64,000 nucleotides of DNA from Dipylidium caninum (lineage: Eukaryota; Platyhelminthes; Cestoda; Cyclophyllidea; Dipylidiidae), in NCBI GenBank assembly GCA_017562135.1, contig QEYB01000841.1:558001-622000 (forward strand), written 5' to 3'. Below, one piece after another: positions 45,570-56,288 of this stretch (the first letter of the stretch is position 1; every line of letters begins with the position of its first letter). Made by a program: the position numbers and the translations under genes. The notes under the pieces are model-generated. The model had not been told where the DNA came from. It worked only from the letters and a program-made list of their open reading frames with translations, and did not search any database.

Positions 45570-46625
45570 TTTCGCCTCATTTACCCTACTTTACACATAA
45601 TATGAACCTCATCAAGGAAGAAATGCCACGGCAGCATGGAGGAGTTGTCTCAAAGTGTTTCATTTGGCGAAGGTGCACTTTCTGGTTCGAAAGATGTGAA
45701 GGGGTGATTTCGACCTTCTCTGATGAGCCGCCTTCTGCGCGACCATCTCCGATCCGCCACGATGTTGTTGAGACGCTGTTGGAACAAGACTCCTTTGTGG
45801 ACAGCATGGAGATAGCAGAAAGGCCAATCCAACCTAGCACACCCTTCCGCATAGTGAGCGGGCGAAAGGACAAGTGTGGAAGCATTCGAGATGGTCGAGG
45901 TCAAAGGGAATTGGATGGTCGAGTCGTCGTGTGCTCATCTCTGTTTGCTCCAAACAAAATCGAGCTCTCTTCAACCGCACGACGAGTGGGTATGGAAAGT
46001 GGATTACACGGGGAAACGTCGCAAGGAAAGGGGCATTTTGCGAGACTGGAGAGGCTGGCCTTCCCACCTCTGAAGGCAAGTCGACTCTGAATGGGGGAAG
46101 TGCTGTGGTGTGCGCATGCGGTGGGACATTCGGGGACGAATGCATGGTGAGCTCTTAAGAGCGAAGGAAGAGTTCAGTGCGGAGAGGTGTTGTCAGCAGG
46201 TGTTGATAAGTGGAAGACAACAGTGGCGGAAAGGAAGTCGGCGATGCTGAAGAGGATGGAAGGGCGTCGTGCTGCATCGTGATGAGGCCAGACCACGCGC
46301 TGCGTTTGGGACTCGTCGCAAGATTGCAGAGGTCGGCTTGGAAGATTTGTGGCATCCGCCAAATCCCCCCGCCGTCCCCCCCCCCCCTCCCGGCTGGCTC
46401 GGCACCCATCTCCGACTGCACTTCTTCCTGTCCTCACAAAATTGTCTGAAGGGCACAGTTCGACAGTGAAGAATTCTTTGAACGAGCACTCATCCACATC
46501 TTCGCATCAGGCTACGAGAAGCTTTTCAATTTACAAATCGTCCTCACCCTGGCCAAAAGTCGTCACTAAAAATGGCAAATATATTATTCTCAAAACAGGG
46601 AGAACTCTCTAGTAGACCTGATTGC
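45570..46625 (+). mobile_element. dead mariner copy D, + sense, nearly full length
   Basis: One reads DEPPSARPSPIRHDVVETLL/EQDSFV (linker with ARP in place of GRP), then TSGYGKW where TGDEKW is expected (45982-46002, catalytic Asp lost). ELLRAKEEFSAERCCQQ, LHRDEARPRAAFGTRRKIAE (second motif, HDNARPHxA, near 46275), LRLHFFLSSQNCLKGT and a C-terminal VVTKNGKYII (near 46560) follow. This is mariner order throughout. Frameshifts and stops are frequent. It pairs as an inverted repeat with copy E downstream of the gene. Confidence 0.85.
46378..46390. repeat. poly-C run
   Basis: A short C homopolymer within the mariner D relic. Confidence 0.7.
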
Positions 46626-46840
46626 GCATGAGTGAATCCGAAGCCCACACGCGAGTGTCCGGTGGATTGCAACTGGGCTTTTCGACTGTTGAGACGATTA
46701 CGGGTGCGGTAGCAGTGTCATCGAGTCCTTGAGACTGGAGAAACGACTCAGCGACTGCCACGCAGAAGCCTTCGCTTTCCTCACCGCACTCAACGAAGTG
46801 GGGCGACGGTGACCCTCCATTAACTCCGCCGTTGATGCGC
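46626..46840 (+). repeat. segment downstream of mariner D that is shared with the region after copy E
   Basis: Short matching blocks, such as GTTGAGACGATTACGGGTGCG and CTCAACGAAGTGGGGCGA, recur in the reverse complement of about 50960-51050. The repeat unit therefore continues past the transposase end. What it encodes, if anything, is unknown. Confidence 0.5.
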
Positions 46841-47701
46841 TCGTCTCGGGCATGTTCGGAAGTCGGAGATGAGCGATTTCTCGGGGGAAAGGGACTCTCC
46901 AGATCACCTGTTCCCCTCTTCCCCTTTACAAACAAAATTTTCTGTCGCGGGACGATTTAGACCTGCCTTTTTTGACTGAGAGATGATCGTGGCAGCAAGT
47001 GATAATACGGAGGCGAGTAATTATTGTGTATCCTATCGGCCGTTGTCCAAATAATCGCCTGCATAGCGTCCCAATGGACGAGAGGGAGAAGGCACTGTGC
47101 AGCCCATTTATCGTGTTCAGGTCAATCCGAGACTTTGAGTCAACCGGTTGATCACTTTGGGAAGGAAATTCGACGCGACACTCACAAATGACAACACACT
47201 GATCGGACGACTAGAAGAGTTCTTAAGACTTACCAGCTTATTCCCCTCGTCGTCAGATGAGTAGTCAGGCATTGTGGCGCCTAATCTCACCTTCTTACAC
47301 TACGCGTCCTCGTGAAAACGTCACTTCCAAGTTCACCAACCATTCACGAGGCGAACCCCTTGTGTACGGAGGTTCTGGTTTTACTTCACACCGGCAGGAG
47401 ACTCCTCTTCATCCGCTTCTCCGTATGTAGGTTCGACATTTCCGCCGCCTATCACCGTCTTCTAACTGCGTCTGAACTAGTCAGTTCTGGTGAAGGTTTG
47501 AGGCATTACGATGCGTTGTGAAGCTCCCCGCTAAACTGCGCAATTTAACGTCATTATGCCAGTTGACTCCGGTATTCATTGTTCAGCTCTCCTGCTACGG
47601 AAATCTCACCTAGCAGACAGAATTGGGGTGACGTGATCAAAAGATTTCTCTGCTCGGAGGGGTTCCCTCTTGACTAATCATAGCCTGTCTCCTTCGCCTA
47701 G

Positions 47702-47964
47702 GCGCCCTAATCGCATTGGACATTATGCACGACCAGATGAAGTACGAGAATGCGGTCGACGTGCTCGGCTGCGTGACGGCGTTGAGAGCCCAACGCAACT
47801 TCATGGTGCAGACGGAAGAGCAGTACATCTTCGTCTACGACGCCCTTCTCGAGATGGCCGAAGGTGGTTACACCGAGGTTCCGGCCAGAGGTCTTTACGC
47901 TCAGTACAATTCCCTCCTGCAGCCCGACGGTATGGGCTATTGCGGCTTCGAAATCGAATTCAAG
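47702..47964 (+). CDS. Lar: LAR, end of D1 and D1-D2 linker
   Basis: The exon runs from phase 1 (Gly across the junction, completing RTG) to phase 0 (GTGGGT). It encodes ALIALDIMHDQMKYENAVDV, VTALRAQRNFMVQTEEQYIF, VYDALLEMAEGGYTEVPARG and the linker ending GFEIEFK. The QTxxQYxF motif with the catalytic-water Gln (VQTEEQY) is intact. LYAQYNSLLQPDG is the short D1-D2 linker. Confidence 0.93.
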
Positions 47965-48038
47965 GTGGGTGACCGAAATTGCGACTGGCAGTATTTAATT
48001 GGCAATTGGTGATTAAAGCAAAATTGTCTACACTGTAG

Positions 48039-48344
48039 AAATTGGAGAGCTTTTACTTGCCGAAGGCCAGTTTCACATCTGCTCTCCTCCCGCCCAATAA
48101 GTGTAAAAATCGCTTCTTCGAGGCTCTGCCCTACGAGAAGTCCAGAGTTGCCCTCACGCCTCTTCGCGGTGTCGACGGTTCTGACTACATCAATGCGAGT
48201 TTTGTCGACAGCTATCGAACTCGCAGGGCATATATTGCTACCCAGGGTCCGATGGCTGAGACGCTGGAAGATTTTTGGCGTATGTGCTGGGAGCACAATT
48301 CGGCTATCATTGTCATGATCAGTCAGGCAACTGAACAGGGGAAG
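48039..48344 (+). CDS. Lar: LAR, D2 phosphatase domain, first exon
   Basis: This is a phase 0-0 exon after a 74-base intron. It encodes KLESFYLPKASFTSALLPPN, KCKNRFFEALPYEKSRVALT, GVDGSDYINASFVDSYRTRR and AYIATQGPMAETLEDFWRMC/WEHNSAIIVMISQATEQGK. The pTyr loop reads CKNRFFEALPYE, with Tyr replaced by Phe and Leu nearby, as expected of an inactive D2. D2 domains of LAR mainly regulate and recruit partners such as liprin-alpha. Confidence 0.94.
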
Positions 48345-48416
48345 GTGAGTCACCGTCTTATCTCGTGATTAACTTATTGTCCAATGCCATTTATGAATCA
48401 TTGTATTTCCTTGTAG

Positions 48417-48697
48417 GAACATTCGTATCCCTACTGGCCGTCCAAACGCTCTGCTAGATATCAACACTTTGTCATTGATCCCATGGTGGAGTATAATATG
48501 CCAACGTACACCTTGCGAGAGTTTAAAGTTACCGACACCAGAGACGGTATCTCCCGTACCGTTCGTCAATTCCAGTACACGGAGTGGCCTGAAATTGGTG
48601 TCCCGAATAACAGTGAGGCATTTACAAATTTCATTTCCCAAATACACAAGACAAAGGATCAATTTGGCCAGGACGGTCCCATCACCGTTCACTGCAG
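48417..48697 (+). CDS. Lar: LAR, D2, second exon (WPE loop, start of signature)
   Basis: The exon runs from phase 0 to phase 2. It encodes [60 protein letters not shown] and [16 protein letters not shown]. The WPD loop reads WPE (48585-48593), the usual D2 substitution that removes normal general-acid catalysis. The exon ends inside the signature, TGC-AG|GTTCGC: the signature Cys is at 48693-48695. The donor GTTCGC is far from consensus, but it is the only one giving the in-frame continuation. Confidence 0.92.
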
Positions 48698-48773
48698 GTT
48701 CGCCATTGGAAATTTCACCTACTAATAAATTGTGAGTAGGTTATATAATGAGAGCTATTTGTGTTTAATTTAG

Positions 48774-48969
48774 TTCTGGATCAGGACGCACTGGTGTATT
48801 TATACTCCTCTCGATTGTACTCGATCGTTGGCGGTGTGAGGGTGTGGTTGACATCCTTCAGACCGTCCGACTTCTGAGAACTCAACGTCCAGGGATGATT
48901 CAGTCGCCGGAGCAATTGCAGTTCTCCTACAAGGCAGTGCTTGAATATATATCATCCTATATACGATAA
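48774..48969 (+). CDS. Lar: LAR, D2, last exon with stop codon
   Basis: The exon enters in phase 2 after GTGTTTAATTTAG. Joined to the previous exon the signature reads [10 protein letters not shown], so Cys and Arg of CX5R are kept but Ala-Gly-Val becomes Ser-Gly-Ser. The exon continues [40 protein letters not shown] and [17 protein letters not shown], then TAA at 48967. The usual QTEDQY is replaced by QSPEQL. D2 is therefore very probably a pseudophosphatase. Its C-terminus is where LAR proteins normally end. Confidence 0.93.
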
Positions 48970-49137
48970 TTACCACATCCACTTCTTAACTCCACCAAAT
49001 GCACTTGCGTCTCCATGGCTCCGAACCTCTTGGACCCTTGTAAATTCCCCTTTGTCGATCTCCCATCTCCATTCACTTGGAATGCTCAGCTTCTCTATCA
49101 ACTCGACAGCCCCCTCTAGACGATGTTAACCGAAGCC

Positions 49138-49143
49138 AATAAA
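49138..49143 (+). terminator. LAR polyadenylation signal AATAAA
   Basis: A perfect AATAAA lies 169 bases after the stop codon, in a plausible 3' UTR with no further exon. It probably marks the end of the LAR transcript. Confidence 0.65.
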
Positions 49144-50750
49144 ATGTGATATTTAGGCCCTCATCTCTCCCCTTAATGCGTCGAGAAGACGATGGATGAA
49201 AGACAATCTCGTCTAGTGCACATTCTGAAAGGTTACATGGCTCGGGACCTATATTATTTCGTAATAATACCCTAAAATGTGTTTTTTTGTCTAGGTGTCT
49301 CTTGTCAACGATCTCCTGGCGAGAATTTTGCGGTGCTCGTCTGACTCGAATTACACCCAGAATATTATACATACTATCAAACTGGCTTAGGATTCTTGAA
49401 TTGTATGCAATTACGCATTTGCAAGTCCATGCTGTTCCGGCTAAAGCCGTAGGCATAAAACATAGGGCCTAAACAAGGCGGAACAGGGTGTGGCCGTGAG
49501 TGAAGAGGATGTTGAATGTATCCGACCTACATGTCGTCGGTAAATTCCATGTTCATGTCTTCTACGTTCGTGGTGACCTTGTCCGTCGACACAAAGACCC
49601 TGGCCTCTCCTAAAATCCACTTATGCGTCGATGACATATTTAGTCATTTGGAGTAAAAACGTAAAATGTCGACCACCTATCAGGGTGTCTAAGAGCTATT
49701 TTTGAGAATAACTGCAAAATTGGCCCTGGATAGCAGAGAGGAATGTTTACTTCTGTGGAACGTAAACGTATTCTGGTGTCAGAAAATTTTTGGGCATGAA
49801 GTTAACTCCAAACTGGCCTGACTGATTGTCACACTCGACGCCAAATTTCCTCCTTTACGAATAATCTAGTTTATCTTGGGGGAAAAATACCTTCTGAAGA
49901 TTTAGGAGAACAAGCTCTGCTCATGATTACGTCACTGCACTTCACTCCTGATGGAGAAATTTTGCATTTTGATGAGTTTGGGCATTAGTAAATGGAGAGC
50001 AGGAGGCTGCTGTCAATGCAATATACATTTGTGCCGATGTTTCATCAAAAAGGGGGGTGTTCCGCGCTGTACTGTAGTCTGGTCACTTTGCGCCCGCCCC
50101 CCTTCCCCCTCCCCCCGCTGCTCTTTATTTCCTTCCAGTGGAGATTGTCCGAGGGCGGGACAACATTGAGGAGAAAGAAAGAATAAATGCTACATCATTA
50201 GTTGTCATGGCCCAAATCGGGGGGACTGGCGGGGAACACCTTCAATGAACGTCCGACTTTGTAAATATCAAATAAACCGCTCAGTGGCTATTACAGTGGA
50301 AACCGCATTGCCGCCGAAATAGCACACTGGCAGTGAGGTGATGAGTGTTGAGAATTTGTCGTGGGCATAGGGAATCTGTGGATGTTGAGAGCCAAGTTAG
50401 GCGCAGTTGGAGGCGAAACGGCAAGTGATGGGGAATTGGGAGGAGAGGAGATGAGAGGAGAGGAGCTGGACGGGGATGGGAGGCAGGAATAGACGCAGTT
50501 TAGGGTATCGCCTGCACCACTTCCCACGAAGGACACATTTATCTTTTTTTTAAACTTTATAAAAGTATAAAATTGCTATTTTGATTGATGACTTCTGGTA
50601 AGCCTGAGGGCAATTTGTGTAAGCCATTTTTGAGAAAGGTATCATCTTTTGCTGCGAATAATCCAGTGCTTGTTAAGTATCTTCTTCATTTGTCAATTTT
50701 GTCCAAAAAAATATTTTAAGGGCAAAAAGAAGTGGTAGTTGGAGGATGGG
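49144..50750. other. intergenic, nothing recognised
   Basis: This region downstream of LAR holds short open frames only, a C-rich run near 50100, and a mirrored set of short frames on the - strand. No conserved domain or repeat family was identified. Confidence 0.6.
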
Positions 50751-50769
50751 TGCTGGGTCCGGGGGAACA

Positions 50770-50960
50770 TGGTGGAGGCGAGAAAATTTTTCAGCCTCGT
50801 TCTGCAATTCTTTGAGGTGTCGCCAAAGCCACCCTGTATCCTGGCATTATCATGATGCCGCACGATGCCATTCCATCCTCTTCAGCATCGCCGACTTCCT
50901 TTCCGCTACTGATGTTTTTAATTTAACCGCTTCTTCGAATTGAGCTTCTTTCAATTGTAA
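50770..50960 (-). mobile_element. mariner fragment, - sense
   Basis: On the - strand one reads SVAERKSAMLKRMEWHRAAS, nearly identical to the segment of copy D near 46230 (VAERKSAMLKRMEGRRAAS). It lies just beyond the shared downstream segment of copy E, so it is a further, partial insertion or duplication. Confidence 0.65.
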
Positions 50961-51044
50961 AGTCCCTCGCCCCACTTGTTGAGTGTGGTGGGGAAAAGTG
51001 GCAGTCGCCGACAGTCCCAGCGCACCCGCATCGTCTCGACAGTC

Positions 51045-52121
51045 GTCCCTGACATGGGCTTCATATTCACTCATGCACAGGTCTACTAGAGAGTTCAATT
51101 TGTACGACCAAGGGGTGAGGACGACTTTTATTGAAAAGCTTCTCGTAGCCTGATGCGAAGACTTGGATCAATGCTGGCTGGAAGACTTCTTCACTGTCGA
51201 ACTGCGCCCTTCAGACAATTTTGTAGGGACAAAAAGAAGTGATAGTCGGAGTTTGGGTGCCGAGTCAGCGGAGGGGGAGGGATTTGGCGGATGCGACAAG
51301 AGGAAATGATAAGCGGAGGGTGGACGCTGCCACCGGGGAACATGTTAGATGCCGACCTGAGTTCTCAGCCGATGTCTTCGCTCTCTCGACCCGTCCTCAA
51401 AGCATCAAGTGGTCCGACTTGATCGCGATGCAACACGACGTCCTTCCATGCGATTCAACATCGCCAGCCCCTGTTTTGGGCTGTTGTCTTTCACTCAACC
51501 ACGTGCTGACAACATCGCTCCACACTGAACTCTGCGTTCGCTCTTAAGAGCTCCCAATGCATTCGTCCCCGAATGTCCCACCGCATGCACACCACAACAT
51601 TCCCTCAATCGGAGTCAACTTGCCTTCAGAGGTGGGAAGGCCAGGCTCTCCACTTTCGCGAAATGCCCCCTTTCCTTGCGATTCTTCCCTGTGTAATCCA
51701 CTTTTCATGCCCACTCGTGGTGCGATTGAAGAAGAGCTCGACTTTGTTTGGAGCAAACAGAGCTGTGCACACGACGACTCGACCATGCAATTTCCTTTGA
51801 CCTCAACCATCTCGAATGCTTCCACACCAAGCCTCTCTTCCGCTTACGATCCGAAAGGGTGTGCGAAGTTGCATTGAGCCTTTCTGCCATCTCCATACCG
51901 TTGTCCACAAAGGAGTTTGTTCCAACAGCGTCTCAACAACATCGTCGTGGATCGGAGATGGTCGCGCAGAAGGCGGTTCATGAGGAAGGTGGAAATCACC
52001 CCCTTCACATCTTTCCAACCAGAAAGTGCACCTTCGCCAAATGAAACACTTTGAGACAACTCCTCCATGCTGCCGTGGCATTTCTTCCTTGATGAAGTTC
52101 ATATTATGTGTAAAGTAGGGC
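51045..52121 (-). mobile_element. dead mariner copy E, - sense, nearly full length
   Basis: On the - strand the sequence parallels copy D for about 1 kb, roughly 90% identical by eye over the first 250 bases. It carries FIKEEMPRQHGGVVSKCFIW, HEPPSARPSPIHDDVVETLL, TSGHEKW at 51701-51720 (Asp of TGDEKW changed to His), and a C-terminal end shared with copy D. Stops and frameshifts inactivate it. With copy D it forms an inverted pair around the D2 exons and the end of LAR. Confidence 0.83.
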
Positions 52122-52680
52122 AAATGAACTGCCGAAGACTTTGGTGAAGTAACATTGTTTCAATTAATTTACCACTACAAAATGCATGTACTACACGATA
52201 AAAGTGGAGAGTCAAATCAGCGCCAAACATAGATGTGTTACGTGTCAAAAACTGTTGTCATTATAAAACAGAGAAAATATTCCGGTAAACACGTCACAAT
52301 TGCGAAAGGAGGCGTCTTCTCACTGACTTCCTTTTAAATATGTTGTGCAGACTTTCCACCAGAATTCGGAGACAAACTACTGGGGCGAGGCGCCGTCGGC
52401 GCCATAACATCGTCCTCCTCCTTCGCCTCCTTCTCTCCCTCCGGTCGGTTACAGTGGTAGGAAAGACTTGTTACCGTCGGGAACGGTGGTGAAACGATTA
52501 TGAGGTCCTTGTAAAAACCCTCCGAGACTTGGAAACTCGAGGGATTTACTAATTCTCACCCTCTCCCACACCCGCCCCATCCGCGCGCACCACCCTATGT
52601 GGTCTGCGTCTCCCTCAACTGAGGCCTCAAATCTGCCGGGAAATCTTGAGACGTCAAAGGACTCGTAAACACGAACTTTC

Positions 52681-52707
52681 GTGTGTATGTGTGTGTGTGT
52701 GTGTGTA
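52681..52707. repeat. (GT)n microsatellite
   Basis: GT dinucleotides with one GTAT interruption. Confidence 0.9.
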
Positions 52708-55700
52708 TTTGAACTTAGCGAACACCTTTCTAAATGGGTTCTTCCCCAACTAGATTCTAAGGATTTCTTTTAAAATGAAGCGCATCCTTTTTCAGTCGTG
52801 GCTGTCCTCTTGTCGTTCATGAAATGCTGACAACTGGGGACTCGAGATCGCTCCAGCTTCGAATCGTATGTTTACCTTTGAATATACGGAAAAAAATTCA
52901 TATTTTAAAGAATAACTGACTTGGCCCGAGGTCTCCTTCCGTTTCGCCAAGTAGGCGTAAAAAAATTTACGAAAATGGTGCAAGAATAAGGTATTTTGCG
53001 GCAAATAGACTCAGAAGTCACTTCTATGTCCGCAGGAGATGGTAACACTTTAACTCACAAAATTGGAGGATTAACGAGATCCCGGGGAAAAAAGCTTCTT
53101 ATTGTTAAATGTTAACACTGAAAGCACTAGGAAAAGGCGGAAGTCTTACCGTAACATGGTAGAAGTAACGTTGATAAGCCCGTCGAGGGCGCTGTACATT
53201 TCTTCTTTCTCTTCCACTTAAGCCCAAGCCATTAACTTGCCTCCCGGCTCTCTTGTCTTCCTCCCTTTATTCTCCCGGCCACTTCATCGTGGTCTTACTT
53301 GTTGGGCAATTTAGACAGCGTAAATTTGGCACATTTTTCCGCCGGCTGGTATTTCGCCCCCCCCCCCGGGCCAAACAGTCGGTCCAGGGCGCAGAAGTTG
53401 GTTGTTGTGCCGGTGGGGGCACACACCCACCGTGAAAATGCCTGGAGTCTGTCAAACAAACACACACTCCTTTCCACTGTCCTATCCAGGAGACGTACAA
53501 CTGAAGGGTTGAAATTTCTCCTCTTGAGTGTTTCTTTTTTCGCTTCCGCCCTCTTGTTCGGCCAGTAAGTGTCGCACATCGGATCTTCTACCGCCAAAGC
53601 ATCTAAGTGACTGTGATGAAATTTTTCACAACGTAAAAAGGTTAATTTTTCCTCGACTTTAATGTCAATTTCATATTTTCCCGTGTAGGTGAATAAAAGG
53701 ACGAGAAGTGGCGACTCAGATGGTCAGCCATGCAAAGGCTAATGGACATAGGCGACGTGGAAGTCTCTGGGCCACTGAGAGACTTTAAGGTTGGTAGTTG
53801 GGGCAATTTTAGCTACGACAGTTAAGAATACCTCGGAAGCAGGATAGAATGGTCCCAAGCTTCACAAAGTGTTTCCGCAACCGAGCATGAGTCGAGAGTC
53901 GAGAGCCGGAAGGAGGTTCCAGCTCTTCCGCTACGTCGCCTTCCGACCAGACTATTCACCGCAAGGCATGACGCTGCGGTTGACAGGCCTTCTGCTTCAC
54001 CACTTCAGTCGGTGTGAGGCCTCGTCCCGAGTTGGGGCACGAGTTTCCTTCTTGGGGAAAATTTGCCAAATGCAAAAGTGGATTTGACACCAGAAATTTT
54101 GCGAATGGAGGAGGGTCTAGAAAACCGAGATGGCGAAGCTCGTGAGGAGAGATAGAAGTCAGAAGTTTCCGGGAATTACATTTGACCTAATAAAAAGAAG
54201 AGCAAGTGGAAACTATTCCGAAGTAAACTTGTAACGTCAGAGGCTTTATCAATGGTCAAGATGATCACACCGCAAATACGCACATGTGTGCTTGCATCAG
54301 CCCACTTTTCGGTGTACATTGGAGCTTCCCGCACCAAAAAATTTGCCTTCTTATTTGGTGGAACACCACTCTCCGAGGTGATAATCCACCCGCCACGCCG
54401 CCGGGGGGGGGGGATGAGAAGGCCGAAATGCCCAATTAGGTGGCATTTAAGGCAAAAAGGATCCAGGCCCCGACCGAGCTGAGCCTCCTCATTCGGAATA
54501 GTCGCCGTGTTTGGTGGGGAGTCCTCTCCTGATGGCAATTATCTGCTGCCATTCATTCGGGGACACAAGAGCATCGCGGCTCGCCGCCCCCCACCCCCCC
54601 CTCGACCTGTCACTGGGGCAAAAATCGCCTCGTGGCGCAGCTCCCCACCATCCAGGGGAATAATGCATTGCTGTGATAATTGCATCTACTGACAAAATGG
54701 CCGCTGAAGGCCAGGGAAGTGAAGTAACAAGCGGAATTTGTCAGTCTATGGCAGAAGTGGAGTCTGTGCTGTAGGCCAGTGTTTGATGCGGGAAGCAGTG
54801 AGTTTCTTTGTGTTCCCCTTGTAACACCGACCGATTGCGACAAAGACACAGTTTTCATCTAAAAGATAGTCGCTGAACAAAGATTTCTGCCGTTGGGTGT
54901 TTAAATGCTTCCATTCAGCGGTCGTCCAGTACGAGTGGTGAAAAAAATCTCTGTGTAAGTCATGAGGTCGGCAAATTAAGATCTATTCTGGAAATCAAGA
55001 CGATTGGGAAGCCAGACACTTCAAACTCCCGCACTACTTCAGAGAGAGGGAGGTGAAGTCGTGTCGCCTGAGCAGGAGTTGGCGGTCTCTCAGTGACAGT
55101 CGAATGAGCGGAATGTTGTGCCGCAGGACTCCTCCAAGACTCGAGGTGGTGGATGGGAAGTGTTCAACGGAGATGTGTTCTCAATCTCCATCGAGCAAAA
55201 GTTTACGATGAAGTAGAAGTCGTATGATGACCACCGGTATAATTTTGGCTCCAAATGCTACAATTTGCAAATATATCCGCCACGAAGCCATGTCGGGTAG
55301 ACGCGCCGGCCACGATCCGAATACGGCAGACGATGTTGTGTACCACATTAATGTCTGTTTAAACCTAGGCGATCATCTTATTTTCTATTAGTTCACACTC
55401 TCCTCCCAGGGGAGTGATTTTTGAGCTCTACATAAAAGCCGCTCAATCCTACCTCACATTAATAATTCACCCGCTGCAATTCTTAAACGACTTGTCACGA
55501 CGCCGAGCAGCCGCGACGCCTCACGGAAATGGAATGCAAAATTACGAGTTAAAGCTCCAAGTATCCAAAGCAGTTGGTCATCCACCTGTTGATCAAATTC
55601 GTTTTGGTGTGGAATTGACAGGATTATAGTCATTTTACCGTGCATCCACGTCAGAGAGCAATGCAACTCTACCAAATAAGCTTAAACGTTTTCGGGCAGT

Positions 55701-56272
55701 TCACTTTTATGAAGCCAGTTAGTGGAAATCAAAGCCATTCTTGAGTCTCAGATGACCACATTCCTCTACCCCGTCAGATGTTATTTCTAGCCCACAAATC
55801 AGCAGTAAGCCAGAAATTACGGCTGAGCAAATAAGAGGTAACGGTAGAGAAACATCGAATATGGCAAAGGAAGAAGCTTTGTTCACTCCAGAATGGTGTC
55901 TCAAAGGTTAACGCATAATCTTCATTTCCACAACCAACTTTGCATCATCGTATTCAGAAATACTTAAGAGAAAGCAAAAATTCCATAGCAGTAGGACACC
56001 CATCCTCCCTAATAACTGGTCATGAGTGTGGGAAACGGCAGTAATTGCATTTGGCGGTTGTTGATTTTGTGTGAGATATGGCAAAACTGGGGAGTGCACG
56101 CCTGGGCCATAATTGTCCAGTCGTGTTGACGAGGTTAGGAGTGAAAAAGAAACTTTTCCCACTCGAATCCGCCGAGACGGTGGCAAGCGGGGCAAAGTGG
56201 AGGGAGAGAGGGAGGTGAATGCCGAGGGAGAAGCATTTAATCACCGTAAAAACGTTGAGTCACCGCCTCAAT

Positions 56273-56288
56273 GGGGGGGGGGGGGGGG
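56273..56288. repeat. poly-G homopolymer
   Basis: Sixteen consecutive G. Such runs are prone to assembly and sequencing length error. Confidence 0.85.

Larger units (their letters stand above)
44924..47701 (+). other. intron inside D1, after the catalytic signature
   Basis: A 2.8-kb phase-1 intron with a GTAAGT donor and a TTCGCCTAG acceptor. It is largely occupied by two consecutive + sense mariner relics and a shared downstream segment. Nothing is recognised at 46.95-47.65 kb. Confidence 0.8.
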
